The notes under the pieces: generated by a model
Told to the model about the DNA's origin: nothing
Database searches by the model: none
The model's input: the letters and a program-made list of their open reading frames with translations, nothing else
Translations under genes and position numbers: made by a program
NCBI GenBank assembly: GCA_024637155.1
Contig: JAGXFR010000008.1
Location: 1-56,820 of the forward strand
Source of the DNA: Burkholderiaceae bacterium
Lineage (GTDB): Bacteria > Pseudomonadota > Gammaproteobacteria > Burkholderiales > Burkholderiaceae_E
Direction: 5' to 3'
Length of the DNA: 56,820 nt
Part shown: positions 1 to 10,607 of the stretch, piece by piece
Layout: every line of letters starts with the position of its first letter
Numbering within the stretch: the first letter of the stretch is position 1

Positions 1-140
1 GCACACTTCGCCGCATCGAGAAGGTCGATGAACCGGGCAAAAACGGTACACTTATCCACAGCCGACCCTCAAAAAGTCGGCATCAGCCCCGGCTCAATAT
101 TGAATCGGCACGGTGGCTCAGATTTGAACCGGCGCCGACA
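1..140. mobile_element. Terminal end of a probable IS21-family insertion sequence (rest lies off the left edge)
   Basis: This stretch does not look like HsdR, although it is open in the hsdR frame. It holds two related direct copies starting GGCTCA, at 91 and 115, that match at 17 of 26 positions. The second ends in CA at 139-140, exactly where HsdR-like sequence (DGYT) begins. IS21-family elements are known to start TG and end CA and to carry several sub-terminal repeats of this kind. No transposase could be read in the 140 bases, so family and orientation are inference, and the target duplication cannot be checked. Confidence 0.45.
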
Positions 141-1808
141 GACGGTTACACCCTGCGCCTGATCCGCGAGGAAATCGCCACCAACTACAAGCTCTCGCTG
201 CAGGAGGCCCTGGCAGCGGTCGAACTCGAGCAGGGCGACATCGACCGTAAGCTAATCTACGCACACCCACGCTTTGTCGAACCTATGCTCGAGTACATCA
301 TCGACAATTTCGAGAAGAGCCGGGGTGCGCTCGACGATGCCACCATAGGCGGGATGGTGATATGTGACAGCTCCGAGCAGGCCAGAATGATGTTTGGAAT
401 CTTTCAGTCCCGTCTCGCCTCGAACCCTGGTGAACTGCACTCGCCAGGCCATGCAGACGAGCCAGAGGCACTGCCGATTGTGGCCGAACCTTCCCTCAGC
501 TACGCCAAGCAGCAAATGCAGGCCAACAAGGTCAAGAGCGGTGCCCTGATACTGCACGACATCGGCAGCAAACAGGAGCGAAAGGACTGGGTGGAAGATT
601 TCAAGGCGGGCAAGATTGACCTGCTGTTCGTCTACAACATGTTGCTCACCGGCTTTGACGCTCGGCGGCTCAAGAAACTCTACGTGGGCCGGGTGATTCG
701 CAAGCACAACCTCCTTCAGGCCCTAACCCGGGTAAACCGCCCCTACAAGGATTTCCGCTACGGTTACGTGGTCGATTTCGCCGACATCCGCAAGGAATTC
801 GACGCCACCAACAAAGCCTATTTCGACGAGTTGCAGGCTGAATTGGGCGACGAGCTGGAGCACTACTCCAACTTGTTCAAGTCAGCCGAGGAGATCCAGA
901 GCGAGATCGAAGGGATTAAGGACATCCTGTTCCGCTTCGATATCGAAAACGCCGAGGAGTTCTCCCGCCAGATCAGCCAGATCCAAGACCGCGCCACGGT
1001 ACTGGCGTTGAAGAAAGCACTGGAGGATGCCCGCAGCCTTTACCACCTGATCCGCCTGAAGGGCGAATATGGATTACTCCAGCAGCTCGATTTTCAGAAA
1101 CTGAATCAGCTTTACCGGGAAACCTGTAATCACATTGACCTGCTCAACCTGAAGGAGAGCATCGAATCGAACGCCGACACCACGGGTTTGCTCAATGTTG
1201 CCCTGGAAGATGTAGTGTTCCTGTTCACCAAAGTTCGAGAAGAGGAGCTGGTGCTGGCCGACAAGCTCAGGAACACCCTGCGCCAGACCCGCGAGGCTAT
1301 GGTCGACAACTTCGACCAGCAGGACCCTAAGTTCATCACCCTCAAGGAAGAACTTGAGCGGCTGTTCAAGCAGAAAAAGCTCAATGAAGTCACCCAGGAG
1401 GAGATGACCGCCAACATCGGCGCGCTCAACCAGATCCACGACAAGGTCAAAGAGCTGAACCGGCAGAACAACCAGCTCCGCGCCAAGTACCACGGCGACG
1501 CCAAATACGCGCGCATCCACAAGCGTCTGCTGGAACTCGGCACACTTTCGGAGAGCGAGCGTCGCATCTTCGCGGCGATCTCAGGCGTCAAGAGGCAAGC
1601 CGACGACCAGGTGTTGCAGAATACCCAGCTCCTGGCCAACGAAGGCTATTTTGAGCGGATGATGATGCCGCTGGTGATCAGCGAATTTCAGACGCTGCAG
1701 AAGATCACGCTTAATCCGGACACCTCCCGCGCCATCAACCGGATGCTGGTGGCCGAATATATGAATGAATTCGCCTCTGGCAACAGAACCGGAGTACACG
1801 CTTGGTAA
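141..1808 (+). pseudogene. hsdR: Type I restriction enzyme R subunit, 5'-truncated
   Basis: Only the C-terminal part of the restriction and translocase subunit remains. The frame is open from the left edge, but recognisable HsdR sequence begins at the DGYTL motif (141). What survives is the second motor domain, with late SF2 helicase motifs (LLTGFD and the QALTRVNRP arginine-finger region), and a long helical C-terminal region rich in Glu, Leu and Lys. The N-terminal PD-(D/E)xK nuclease and the Walker A and DEAD-like motifs are absent, so cleavage activity should be lost. The first internal ATG is at 285 and has no obvious start context. The stop overlaps the TTG start of hsdM. The cause appears to be the insertion-sequence end just upstream. 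An intact copy of the 5' part may lie beyond the window. Confidence 0.8.
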
Positions 1809-3433
1809 CGCAGGATTTCGAAAAACGCACCCGGCAATTGATCGACAGCCTCAAGGGGATCTGCGCCTCCTACGGCCTCGGCAACGACGGCAATGAGTTC
1901 AAGATCATCACCCAGGTCTTTCTCTACAAATTCCTGAACGACAAGTTCGCCTTTGAAGCCAAGAAGATCCGGCCGGATCTGGTCCAGGGCGAAAGCTGGG
2001 AACAAGCCATCGCGAACTTGGGCGCTGATGATCTGGAAATGCTGCAACTGCAGATGGGTCCGGACACGGCCCGCCTGAAGCCGGAGCACTTCATCGCCCA
2101 CCTTTTCAGTCGCCAGAACGCGCCGGATTTTGCCAAGTTGTTCGACGACACCTTGCGTGACATCGCCATCACCAACAACGACATCTTCGCTGTCAAGACC
2201 GACGGGGGCGCAAAGGTCACCCTGTTCGACCGGGTAAGCGAGTACATCACGGACACAGCTAAGCGCGATGCCTTCTGCCGCGCCGTCATCAACAAGCTGG
2301 TGGAATTCAGTTTCGAGCGCATATTCACGCAGAAATACGACTTCTACGCCGCGCTGTTCGAGTATTTGATCAAGGACTACAACAAGGATAGCGGCGGCAA
2401 GTACGCCGAGTATTACACCCCGCACGCCGTGGCAAAGATCATGGCCGCCATCCTGGTGCCGGAGGAGGTGCGTGGCAAAGTGAGTAACGTGAGTTGCTAC
2501 GACCCCTCGGCTGGTTCCGGCACACTCTTGATGAACCTTGCCCACGCCATCGGCGAGCAGCGCTGCGCCATCTACTCGCAGGACATCTCGCAGAAGTCAT
2601 CCAGCCTGCTACGCCTGAATCTGATTCTGAACAACCTGGTTCACTCCATACCCAACGTCATCCAGGGCAACACCATGCTCCACCCGTACCACCGGGACGG
2701 CAAGGCACTAAAGAAGTTCGACTACATCGTTTCCAATCCACCCTTCAAGATGGATTTCAGCGATTTCAGGAATGAGCTGGATGCCAAGGAGCACCAGGAA
2801 CGCTTCTTCGCCGGGGTACCGAACATACCCAAGCAGGCTGTGGATAAGATGGCCATCTACCAGCTCTTTCTCCAGCACATCATCCATTCACTGAAACCCG
2901 GCGGCAAAGCAGCGGTCGTGGTGCCCACCGGCTTCATCACCGCCTCGGGCATCGACAGGAAGATCCGCGAACATCTGGTGGACAACAAGATGCTCGCCGG
3001 CGTGGTCTCAATGCCCAGCAACATCTTCGCCACCACCGGCACCAACGTCTCCATCCTCTTCATCGACGACGCAAATAAGCAAGGCGTGGTGTTGCTTGAT
3101 GCCTCCAACCTCGGCACCAAGGTCAAGGACGGCAAGAACCAGAAGACCCTGCTATCGGAAGAAGAGGAAGGCCGCATCATCGCCACATTCAATGGGAAAG
3201 AGGCGGTGGAGGACTTCTCTGTGGTGGTGAACTACGACGAGATCGCCGCCAAGAACTATTCCCTGAGCGCTGGGCAGTATTTCGATGTGAAGATCGAGTA
3301 CGTGGATCTGACGCCGGAGCAGTTCGCAGCGAAGATGCAGGGCTTTGGCGACAACCTGGATAAGCTTTTCAAGGAATCAGTGGAGCTGGAGCAAGAGATC
3401 AGGAAGCAGTTGGCGAGGTTTCGGTATGAATAA
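1802..3433 (+). CDS. hsdM: Type I restriction-modification DNA methyltransferase, M subunit
   Basis: This is the N6-adenine methyltransferase subunit, which works with HsdS as an M2S complex to methylate the bipartite recognition site. At 543 aa it has the usual length. An N-terminal helical HsdM domain (about 1-140) precedes the SAM-binding motif DPSAGSG (about 233) and the catalytic NPPF (about 311). The motif YYTPHAVAKIM precedes the SAM pocket, as in the family. The start is TTG at 1802, because the next in-frame codons are not starts; it overlaps the hsdR stop by 7 bases, which suggests translational coupling. The 3' end overlaps hsdS by 8 bases. The frame is intact, so methylation could persist although hsdR is broken. 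Confidence 0.92.
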   Translation: MVTQDFEKRTRQLIDSLKGICASYGLGNDGNEFKIITQVFLYKFLNDKFAFEAKKIRPDLVQGESWEQAIANLGADDLEMLQLQMGPDTARLKPEHFIAHLFSRQNAPDFAKLFDDTLRDIAITNNDIFAVKTDGGAKVTLFDRVSEYITDTAKRDAFCRAVINKLVEFSFERIFTQKYDFYAALFEYLIKDYNKDSGGKYAEYYTPHAVAKIMAAILVPEEVRGKVSNVSCYDPSAGSGTLLMNLAHAIGEQRCAIYSQDISQKSSSLLRLNLILNNLVHSIPNVIQGNTMLHPYHRDGKALKKFDYIVSNPPFKMDFSDFRNELDAKEHQERFFAGVPNIPKQAVDKMAIYQLFLQHIIHSLKPGGKAAVVVPTGFITASGIDRKIREHLVDNKMLAGVVSMPSNIFATTGTNVSILFIDDANKQGVVLLDASNLGTKVKDGKNQKTLLSEEEEGRIIATFNGKEAVEDFSVVVNYDEIAAKNYSLSAGQYFDVKIEYVDLTPEQFAAKMQGFGDNLDKLFKESVELEQEIRKQLARFRYE

Positions 3434-4670
3434 GCTGACTCATCATAAGTTTGCCGACTTGTATCGAATGGAATCAGGCATTTCATCTAAGCCCGAACAG
3501 GCTGGTCATGGCGCACCATTCCTGTCTTTCTCATCTGTTTTTAACAATTATTTTTTACCGGATGAGCTTGTTGATCGGATGGATACATCCGAGCGCGACC
3601 AAAAGAAATATTCGATAAACGAAGGGGATATTTTCTTAACTAGAACGAGCGAGGTTATCGACGAGCTTGGTATGAGCTCGGTTGCGTTAAAGGGCTATCG
3701 TAAGGCCACATATAGTGGTTTTCTCAAAAGGCTCAGACCAGTCAAAGAGAAAGTAACGTACCCAAAGTTCATGGCGTTTTACCTGAGGAGCCCTTTATTC
3801 AGGAAAACCATGACCAACAACGCAGTATTGACCCTGAGAGCCAGTCTGAACGAAGAAATATTCTCGTACTTGGACCTGCTCCTCCCTGAATACAGCGAGC
3901 AGGTCAAAGCGGGAGATTTTCTCTATCTATTGAGTCAAAAAATCGACTGCAACAACCGTATTAACGCCGAACTGGAAGCGATGGCTAAGACCATGTATGA
4001 CTACTGGTTCGTGCAGTTCGATTTTCCCAACGCCAACGGTAAACCCTACAAATCTGCCGGCGGCAAAATGGTCCACAACCCCAACCTGAAACGGGAGATT
4101 CCGGCGGGGTGGTCGGATGGCTCACTGTGGGATATTGCTCGTTATTATAATGGGCTTGCTATGCAGAAATACAGACCAACGGGTAGCCAATTTTTGCCTG
4201 TTATTAAAATCAGGGAAATGGGTGAGGGGGTTTCAGAAAGTTCCGAAAGGGCCAGTCCTGACATACCGAGAGAGGCGATAGTTGATGATGGAGACGTACT
4301 ATTTTCTTGGTCGGCTACCCTTGATGTGAAGATCTGGTCGCAAGGTAAAGGGGCGCTAAATCAGCACATATTCAAAGTTACTTCCGAAAAGTCTCCAAAG
4401 ACTTTCTACTATTTCGAGCTCTTGGCTTACCTTGCACATTTCAAGATGATGGCTGCGAAAAGAAAAACTACAATGGGCCACATTACGCAAGACCACTTGA
4501 AGCAAAGCAGGATTTGTATTCCACCGACGGAATTGCGCTATCAGGCGCACGAACAGATAGAGCCGATATTGAAGAAACACCTGCTGCACGAGAAGGAAAA
4601 CCAGCAGCTCACCAAACTCCGCGATTGGCTCCTGCCCATGTTGATCAACGGCCAGGTTACGGTGGTATAG
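3426..4670 (+). CDS. hsdS: Type I restriction-modification specificity subunit S
   Basis: HsdS sets the DNA target of the HsdM complex. The ATG at 3426 lies inside the hsdM stop region (overlap of 8 bases), giving 414 aa. The layout is two target-recognition domains (about 1-165 and 225-375), each followed by a conserved helical spacer. The central spacer contains MAKTMYDYWFVQFDFP and the C-terminal one contains KLRDWLLPMLINGQV. The recognition-domain stretches are clearly richer in A/T than the surrounding genome, the usual sign of exchanged specificity modules. No frameshift is seen. The methylated motif cannot be predicted from sequence alone. Confidence 0.92.
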   Translation: MNKLTHHKFADLYRMESGISSKPEQAGHGAPFLSFSSVFNNYFLPDELVDRMDTSERDQKKYSINEGDIFLTRTSEVIDELGMSSVALKGYRKATYSGFLKRLRPVKEKVTYPKFMAFYLRSPLFRKTMTNNAVLTLRASLNEEIFSYLDLLLPEYSEQVKAGDFLYLLSQKIDCNNRINAELEAMAKTMYDYWFVQFDFPNANGKPYKSAGGKMVHNPNLKREIPAGWSDGSLWDIARYYNGLAMQKYRPTGSQFLPVIKIREMGEGVSESSERASPDIPREAIVDDGDVLFSWSATLDVKIWSQGKGALNQHIFKVTSEKSPKTFYYFELLAYLAHFKMMAAKRKTTMGHITQDHLKQSRICIPPTELRYQAHEQIEPILKKHLLHEKENQQLTKLRDWLLPMLINGQVTVV

Positions 4671-4694
4671 CTTTTGATGTGTATGGAACTTACG

Positions 4695-4778
4695 AGTAAA
4701 GAACTTCTTTCAGGCGGCGTACCTAACCAGTAAAGAACTCTTTTTCGAGTAAAGAACTCTGTTTCCAGTAAAGAACTC
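4695..4778. repeat. Four direct copies of a 12-bp repeat at the island/core junction
   Basis: AGTAAAGAACTC occurs at 4729, 4748 and 4767, and AGTAAAGAACTT at 4695. The last three copies are spaced exactly 19 bases apart; the first is 34 bases before the second. The first copy lies in a 13-bp palindrome, AAAGAACTTCTTT (4698-4710). The array fills most of the gap between the convergent hsdS and glmS genes. Its function is unknown. It could be a relic of island integration, a protein-binding array or a decayed minisatellite. Confidence 0.85.
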
Positions 4779-4814
4779 GAATTACCTCAATCAAGATCAG
4801 CGCACAGCCGCCCC

Positions 4815-6668
4815 TCACTCCACCGTCACCGACTTTGCCAGATTCCTCGGCTTGTCCACATCGGTCCCGCGCGCGAGGGCCGTGTGATAGGCGAGCAGTT
4901 GCAGCGGCACGACGTGCAGGATCGGCGAGAGCGCCCCGGCATGGTCGACGAGGTTGATGACGTTCACCCCGTCGCTGGGCTCGATCTTCGTGTCGCGGTC
5001 CGCGAAGATGAAGAGCTCCCCACCGCGCGCGCGCACTTCCTGCAGGTTGCTCTTGAGCTTCTCGATCAGTGAATCGCGGGGCGCAACGACGACCACGGGC
5101 ATCTGCGAGTCGACCAGGGCGAGGGGGCCATGCTTGAGTTCGCCGGCGGCGTAGGCCTCGGCGTGGATGTAGGTGACTTCCTTGAGCTTCAAGGCACCCT
5201 CGAGCGCGATCGGGAAGTGCACGCCGCGCCCGAGAAAGAGTGCGTGCTGCTTGAGCGCGAAGCGGCCGGCCCAGTGGCGCACGGCGTCCTCGCAGGCGAG
5301 CACGTGGTTCATCGCAGCCGGCAGGTGGCGCAACTGCTGCAGCAGCGCCTGCTCGTTGATGGCGTTGAGGCGCCCGCGCATCTTCGCGAGCACCATCGTG
5401 AGCACGAAGAGCGACGCGAGCTGCGTGGTGAAAGCCTTGGTGGAGGCGACGCCGATCTCGGGGCCGGCGCGGGTGAGGAAGCGCAGCTTCGAGTGGCGAA
5501 TCAGCGAGGACTCGGGCACGTTGCAGATCGACAGCGTGTCGCGCAGTCCCATCGACTTTGCGTGCTGGAGTGCGGCGATGGAGTCGGCGGTCTCGCCCGA
5601 TTGCGAGACGGTGATCACCAGTGTCCCGGGCAGCGCGACCGAATCGCGGTAGCGGTATTCGCTGGCGATCTCGACAGCGGTCGGGATGCCGGCGATCGAT
5701 TCCAGCCAGTACTTGGCCACCGACCCGGCGTGATAGCTGGTGCCGCAGGCGATGATCAGCACCTGGCGCGTGCGCTCGAAGACCTCCTGCGCGTCCGCGC
5801 CAAAGAGGCCGGTTGAGAGCGTGCGCGCCGACATCACCATCTCGAGCGTGTTGGCGATCGCGCCGGGCTGCTCGAAGATCTCCTTCTGCATGTAATGCGT
5901 GTAGGTGCCCAGCTCGATGGAGTCCGCCGAGAGCTGGCTCTCCAGCACCGGGCGTTCGACCGGATTCCCGTCGGCGTCGAAGATCGCGTAGCCCTCGAGG
6001 CCGAGCTCGACGACGTCGCCTTCCTCGAGATAGCTGACGTGGCGCGTCACCTGCAGCAGCGCCGAGGTGTCGGAGGCGAGGAAGTTCTCACCCTTCGCGG
6101 TGCCGCCGTTGCCGACCCCCACCAACAGCGGCGAGCCGCGGCGCGATCCGACCACGGTGTGCGGTTCCGCGCCGCTCACCGCGGCAATCGCATACGCCCC
6201 TTCGAGTTCTCGCGTGGTGCGTTGCACTGCCTCGCGCAGGCACGCGCCCGCGGCGACGTGGCTGTGGATCAGGTGCGCGATCACTTCGGTGTCGGTCTCG
6301 GAACTGAACACGTAGCCCTGCGCGATGAGGCCCGCGCGCAGCGCCTCATGGTTCTCGATGATGCCGTTGTGCACCACCGAAACCTCGTGATCCGCACCGC
6401 TCGAGAAATGCGGGTGCGCGTTTTGTTCGTTGACGCCGCCGTGCGTGGCCCAGCGCGTGTGCGCGATGCCGGTGGGCGCCTGCGATCCGGCCGCACGCGT
6501 CAGATGGTCGAGTTCGGCCACCCGTCCCACGGCGCGCACCCGTTCGATCGCGGCGTTGACGATCGCGATGCCGGCCGAGTCGTAACCGCGGTACTCGAGT
6601 TTGCGCAGCCCCTCGATCAAGATCGGCACGACGTTGCGCCGCGCCACTGCTCCGACAATTCCACACAT
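4815..6668 (-). CDS. glmS: Glutamine-fructose-6-phosphate aminotransferase (isomerizing)
   Basis: GlmS makes glucosamine-6-phosphate from fructose-6-phosphate and glutamine, the first committed step towards UDP-GlcNAc for peptidoglycan and lipid A. The protein is 617 aa, close to the usual 610. It starts MCGIVG, so Cys2 is the N-terminal nucleophile of the glutaminase domain (about 1-220). Two SIS sugar-isomerase domains follow, with SQSGETADS and EGALKLKE, and the C-terminus is the typical AKSVTVE. It lies 66 bases downstream of glmU on the same strand, so the two probably share a transcript. The intergenic gap contains a perfect 8-bp hairpin. No glmS ribozyme was seen or expected. Confidence 0.98.
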   Translation of the reverse strand: MCGIVGAVARRNVVPILIEGLRKLEYRGYDSAGIAIVNAAIERVRAVGRVAELDHLTRAAGSQAPTGIAHTRWATHGGVNEQNAHPHFSSGADHEVSVVHNGIIENHEALRAGLIAQGYVFSSETDTEVIAHLIHSHVAAGACLREAVQRTTRELEGAYAIAAVSGAEPHTVVGSRRGSPLLVGVGNGGTAKGENFLASDTSALLQVTRHVSYLEEGDVVELGLEGYAIFDADGNPVERPVLESQLSADSIELGTYTHYMQKEIFEQPGAIANTLEMVMSARTLSTGLFGADAQEVFERTRQVLIIACGTSYHAGSVAKYWLESIAGIPTAVEIASEYRYRDSVALPGTLVITVSQSGETADSIAALQHAKSMGLRDTLSICNVPESSLIRHSKLRFLTRAGPEIGVASTKAFTTQLASLFVLTMVLAKMRGRLNAINEQALLQQLRHLPAAMNHVLACEDAVRHWAGRFALKQHALFLGRGVHFPIALEGALKLKEVTYIHAEAYAAGELKHGPLALVDSQMPVVVVAPRDSLIEKLKSNLQEVRARGGELFIFADRDTKIEPSDGVNVINLVDHAGALSPILHVVPLQLLAYHTALARGTDVDKPRNLAKSVTVE

Positions 6669-6698
6669 CCTGGTGTTGCTCCATTGTCGCGTCTTCCG

Positions 6699-6717
6699 GC
6701 GCCGGTGCCACCGGCGC
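6699..6717 (-). other. Hairpin between glmU and glmS
   Basis: GCGCCGGT (6699-6706) and ACCGGCGC (6710-6717) form a perfect 8-bp inverted repeat around a 3-base loop in the glmU-glmS gap. There is no T-run on either side, so it is not a classical intrinsic terminator. It could attenuate or stabilise the glmUS message, or be a dispersed repeat. Function is inferred only. Confidence 0.5.
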
Positions 6718-6734
6718 TTCGGGCGGGCGCGTGC

Positions 6735-8099
6735 TCAGTGATTCTTCGTGGTCTTGACGGGGCGCCGCCAGCGCGCGATCGTCACCTGTGGCGCGCGCGA
6801 AATGGTCAGCTGGTCGGCGGGCGCGTCGGCCGTGAGCGTGGTTCCCGCACCTAGCGTCGCGCCCTTGCCGACACGCACGGGCGCCACCAGCTGGGTGTCG
6901 CTGCCGATGAACGCGTCATCCTCGATCACGGTCTGGTACTTGTTCACGCCGTCGTAGTTGCAGGTGATCGTGCCGGCGCCGATGTTCACGCGCTCCCCGA
7001 CCGTGGCGTCGCCGACGTAGGCGAGGTGGTTGGCCTTCGAGCCCTTGCCCATCTTCGTCTTCTTCATCTCGACGAAGTTGCCCACGTGTGTCTCGTCGGC
7101 CAGCTCGGTGCCGGGTCGCAGTCGCGCATAGGGCCCGATGCGCGCGTTCGCGCCGATCGTCGCGCCGTCGAGGTGAGTGAAGGGCAGCACCTTCGTGCCG
7201 GCGCCCACCACGGTGTCGCGGAGCACGCATTGCGCACCCACCGCGACGCCGTTGCCGAGCGTGACCTCGCCTTCGAACACGCAGTTGACGTCGATCGCCA
7301 CGTCGCGCCCGCACTCGAGCGTGCCGCGCACGTCGATGCGCGCGGGGTCGGCCAGGGTGACGCCCCCGTTCATCAGCGCCAGCGCGACGTTGCGTTGGTA
7401 GATTCGTTCGAGTTCGGCGAGTTGCGCCTTGCTGTTCACGCCCAGCGTTTCCCACGCGTCTTCGGGCTGAGCCGAAGCAACCGGCATGCCTTCGGCCACG
7501 GCCGCCGCGACAATGTCGGTCAGGTAGTACTCGCGCTGCGCGTTGTTGTTGGTGAGCGCGGCCAGCCAGCGGCGCAGTGCCGGGGTGGGCGCGACGAGGA
7601 TGCCGGTGTTCACCTCGCGGATCGCCCGGATCCGCTCGTCGGCGTCGCCGTGCTCGACGACGCGCGTGATGGCGCCTTCTTCACGCACGATTCGGCCATA
7701 GCCGGCGGGGTCGGTGAGTTCGACGGTGAGCAGCCCGAGGCCATCGGATCCAGCGGCCGCGATGAGTTGCGCGAGGCTATCGCTGCGGGTCAGAGGCACG
7801 TCACCGTAGAGCACCAGCGTGGGAACGGTGTCGTCGAGCTGGGGAAGCGCCCGGGAAACGGCGTGTCCGGTGCCCAGCTGCGGCTTCTGCTCCACCCAGC
7901 GGATGTCCTCCGCGTCCAGTGCGCTGCGCACCTGTTCGGCCCCGTGGCCGACGACGACGACCAGCCGTCGCGGCGCCAGGCTGCGGGCGCACGCGAGCAC
8001 GTGTTCGAGCAGCGCCCGGCCGGCGAGCGGATGCAACACTTTCGGGAGGTCGGAATGCATCCTCTTCCCTTGGCCGGCGGCGAGCACGACAATGTTCAT
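6735..8099 (-). CDS. glmU: Bifunctional UDP-N-acetylglucosamine pyrophosphorylase / glucosamine-1-phosphate N-acetyltransferase
   Basis: GlmU acetylates glucosamine-1-phosphate and then couples it to UTP to give UDP-GlcNAc. The start was set at the ATG giving MNIVVLAAG, which puts the nucleotidyltransferase signature LAAGQGKRM at residues 6-14. The resulting 454 aa match the family. The uridyltransferase domain spans about 1-230, followed by a left-handed beta-helix of hexapeptide repeats (about 250-450) with the acetyltransferase site region GPYARLRPG and NYDGVNKY. A longer in-frame extension upstream is rejected because it would run into the divergent lipoprotein gene. Only about 31 bases separate the two start codons, so the promoters must overlap coding sequence. 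Confidence 0.97.
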   Translation of the reverse strand: MNIVVLAAGQGKRMHSDLPKVLHPLAGRALLEHVLACARSLAPRRLVVVVGHGAEQVRSALDAEDIRWVEQKPQLGTGHAVSRALPQLDDTVPTLVLYGDVPLTRSDSLAQLIAAAGSDGLGLLTVELTDPAGYGRIVREEGAITRVVEHGDADERIRAIREVNTGILVAPTPALRRWLAALTNNNAQREYYLTDIVAAAVAEGMPVASAQPEDAWETLGVNSKAQLAELERIYQRNVALALMNGGVTLADPARIDVRGTLECGRDVAIDVNCVFEGEVTLGNGVAVGAQCVLRDTVVGAGTKVLPFTHLDGATIGANARIGPYARLRPGTELADETHVGNFVEMKKTKMGKGSKANHLAYVGDATVGERVNIGAGTITCNYDGVNKYQTVIEDDAFIGSDTQLVAPVRVGKGATLGAGTTLTADAPADQLTISRAPQVTIARWRRPVKTTKNH

Positions 8100-8130
8100 C
8101 GACGCAACCCTGTTGAAGGCGGGAGGCCCG

Positions 8131-9042
8131 GTGGCGGGAACGGCAAATCGAAAGCTTAGCACGCGGGCCGTGGGGCTCGCCGTGATGCTGTGCGCACTCT
8201 GGCTGGTGCTCGCGGGGTGCTCGGCCACGCGGCTCGGCTACGAGGCGCTGCCGACCCTCGCGCGCTGGCAGATCGATCGCCACCTCGACCTGGACGAGCC
8301 GCAGACGGCCCTGTTGACGCGGCATCTCGAGGAACTGCAGCGCTGGCATCGGGCCAGCGAACTGCCTGCCTACGCCGCGACCCTGGAGGGCTTCGAGCGT
8401 GAGCTGCGCGTTCCGGTGGCCCCCGAAACGGTGGCGTCGTGGCGTGCCGCGGTGTTCGCGGCCTGGATGCCGCTCGCCGATCGACTGGCGCCGGGGGTCG
8501 CCGACCTCGCGCTGACCCTGCGCCCCGAGCAGTTCGCCGCGCTGACGCGGCGCTACGAGCGGACCAACCGCGAGTTCCGGGACGACCATCTGGGCGCTTC
8601 GCCGCAGCGCCAGACAGAGCTGCGCGGCGATCGGGTGGTGCGTCGCGCCGAGCGCTTCATCGGGAACCTGTCGGGCGCGCAGGAGCGCGACGTGCGCCGC
8701 TGGGCCGCCGCGCTCCCCGCGGTGGAGGGCGACTGGCTCGCCGAGCGCCAGTCGCGTCAGCTCCGACTGCACGCGCTGCTGGAATCGATCGCGACCGAGC
8801 GTCCTGCGCGCGACGAGGCGGTGCGCCGCGCCCGCGCCATGCTGGCGGATCTCTGGGTGAGCACGGACTCGCAGCGCCGCGAACGCCTGAAAGCCGGGAG
8901 CGCCGCGAACGACGCGCTCGCGCTGCGCATCCTGAACGCGGCGACGCGGCAGCAGATCTCGGTGCTGCGCGAGAACCTGCGGGAGTACGTCGCGGATTTC
9001 CGGGCGCTCGCCTCCGAGGGGGCTGCGCGCGCGTCACCCTAG
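8131..9042 (+). CDS. DUF6279 family lipoprotein
   Basis: This is a predicted lipoprotein of unknown function, 303 aa. It has a charged N-terminus (RK), a hydrophobic stretch and a lipobox LAGC near residue 30, so it should be lipidated and anchored in the envelope. After the Cys comes a helical region rich in Arg and Leu, with the family-like segment [20 protein letters not shown]. The GTG at 8131 was chosen because GGAGG (8122-8126) precedes it and it gives a sensible signal peptide; ATG 8185 would cut off the n-region. It diverges from glmU, and its stop overlaps the convergent ubiB stop by 4 bases. The family assignment rests on overall pattern and no enzyme motif is seen. Confidence 0.8.
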   Translation: MAGTANRKLSTRAVGLAVMLCALWLVLAGCSATRLGYEALPTLARWQIDRHLDLDEPQTALLTRHLEELQRWHRASELPAYAATLEGFERELRVPVAPETVASWRAAVFAAWMPLADRLAPGVADLALTLRPEQFAALTRRYERTNREFRDDHLGASPQRQTELRGDRVVRRAERFIGNLSGAQERDVRRWAAALPAVEGDWLAERQSRQLRLHALLESIATERPARDEAVRRARAMLADLWVSTDSQRRERLKAGSAANDALALRILNAATRQQISVLRENLREYVADFRALASEGAARASP

Positions 9043-10601
9043 AAAAGCAGCCACGCTCCGAGAAGCAGCGCACCGGTCAGCGCCACCGCCATCCAGCCGA
9101 GCCAGCGCCGGGTGCGGCGCTGCTCGTCGATCAGCTCGGCGAGCAGCCGGTCGGTGGCGGTGCGGCGCTCGCGCACCGGATGCGCCTGCTGCTCGAGTAC
9201 GCTGTGGACCAGGCGCGGAATCTGCGGCAGCAGCCGGGACCAGAGCGAAGCCTCTTCGCCCAGCCGCGCGACGAGACCCTCGAAGCCGACCTGTTCGCGC
9301 ATCCAGCGCTCGAGGATCGGCTTGGCGGTCACCCACAGGTCCAGTTCGGGATCGAGCTGCCGCCCCAGACCCTCGATGTTGAGCAGGGTCTTTTGGAGCA
9401 GCACCAACTGGGGCTGGATCTCGACATTGAAGCGGCGCGACGCCTGAAAGAGCCGCAGCAGCACGACGCCCAGCGAAATGTCCTTCAGAGGCCGGTCGAA
9501 GACCGGCTCGCAGCAGGTGCGCACCGCGCTCTCGAGCTCGTCGAGGCGGGTGGTCTCCGGCACCCAGCCCGACTCGACGTGCAACTCGGCGATCCGGCGA
9601 TAGTCGCGCCGGAAGAAGGCCAGGAAGTTCTGTGCGATGTAGTTCTTGTCGATGTCGGAAAGGGTGCCGACGATGCCGAAGTCGAGCGCGATGTAGCGAT
9701 TGAAATCCGCCTCCCGGTCACCGACCAGGATGTTGCCCGGGTGCATGTCGGCGTGGAAGAAGCCGTGCCGGAAGACCTGCGTGAAGAAGATCTCGACGCC
9801 GTCGCGCGAGAGCTTCTTCAGATCGATCCCGGCCGCGCGCAGGCGTTCCATCCGGCTGATCGGGATGCCGTGCATGCGCTCCATCGTGAGCACGTTGGCC
9901 GCGCTGTGATCCCAGTAGATCTCGGGAACCCGCAGCAGCCCCGTGCCAGCGAAGTTGCGCCGCAGCTGATTCGCGTTGGCGCCCTCGCGGATCAGGTCGA
10001 GCTCGTCGTGCAGGTAGGTGTCGAACTCGCGGATCACCTCGAGCGGGCGCAGCCGGCGCGCATCTTCCGAGAGCTTGAGAAGCAGCACCCCGCCGGCACG
10101 CAGCAGCGAGAGATCGCGCTCGATCGCGGGCAGCATCTCGGGGCGCAGCACCTTGACCGCCACTTCCTTGCCGTCGGGCAGCGTGGCGAAGTGCACCTGC
10201 GCGATCGAGGCCGACGCCACCGGCGTGTGCTCGAAGGTGGCGAAGCACGCGCCGAGGGATCGCTTCAACCCGCGCTCGATCTCGCGCACCGCCACGTCCG
10301 ACGGGAAGGGCGGCACCTGATCCTGAAGTTTCGCGAGTTCGTCGGCGATGTCTTCGGGCAGCAGGTCGCGCCGCGTGGAGAGCACCTGACCGAACTTCAC
10401 GAAGATCGGCCCGAGGCTCTCGAGTGCCTCGCGCAGTCGCACGCCGCGCGGCGCCTGCGGATGGCGCCACAGCCGCAGCGCGCGCGCCCAGCCGCAGACC
10501 AGCCGGGCGCCGAGCGGCGCCTCGGGGCCGGCGATCGCGAACTCGTCGAGCCCGTAGCGCCAGGCGACGAACACGATCTTGGCCAGTCTCAAGGTGCGCA
10601 T
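9039..10601 (-). CDS. ubiB: Ubiquinone biosynthesis regulatory protein kinase UbiB
   Basis: This ABC1/ADCK-family atypical kinase-ATPase is needed for the hydroxylation steps of ubiquinone synthesis and acts at the inner membrane. At 520 aa it is full length. The family hallmark KxGQ appears as VKFGQ near residue 70, followed by an alanine-rich loop (ASASIAQVH), the catalytic-loop region [10 protein letters not shown] and the metal-binding DFG. A hydrophobic C-terminal segment (last 20 residues or so) fits a membrane anchor. It lies 6 bases downstream of ttcA and converges on the DUF6279 gene. No other ubi genes are in view. Confidence 0.96.
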   Translation of the reverse strand: MRTLRLAKIVFVAWRYGLDEFAIAGPEAPLGARLVCGWARALRLWRHPQAPRGVRLREALESLGPIFVKFGQVLSTRRDLLPEDIADELAKLQDQVPPFPSDVAVREIERGLKRSLGACFATFEHTPVASASIAQVHFATLPDGKEVAVKVLRPEMLPAIERDLSLLRAGGVLLLKLSEDARRLRPLEVIREFDTYLHDELDLIREGANANQLRRNFAGTGLLRVPEIYWDHSAANVLTMERMHGIPISRMERLRAAGIDLKKLSRDGVEIFFTQVFRHGFFHADMHPGNILVGDREADFNRYIALDFGIVGTLSDIDKNYIAQNFLAFFRRDYRRIAELHVESGWVPETTRLDELESAVRTCCEPVFDRPLKDISLGVVLLRLFQASRRFNVEIQPQLVLLQKTLLNIEGLGRQLDPELDLWVTAKPILERWMREQVGFEGLVARLGEEASLWSRLLPQIPRLVHSVLEQQAHPVRERRTATDRLLAELIDEQRRTRRWLGWMAVALTGALLLGAWLLF

Positions 10602-10607
10602 GGCGGC

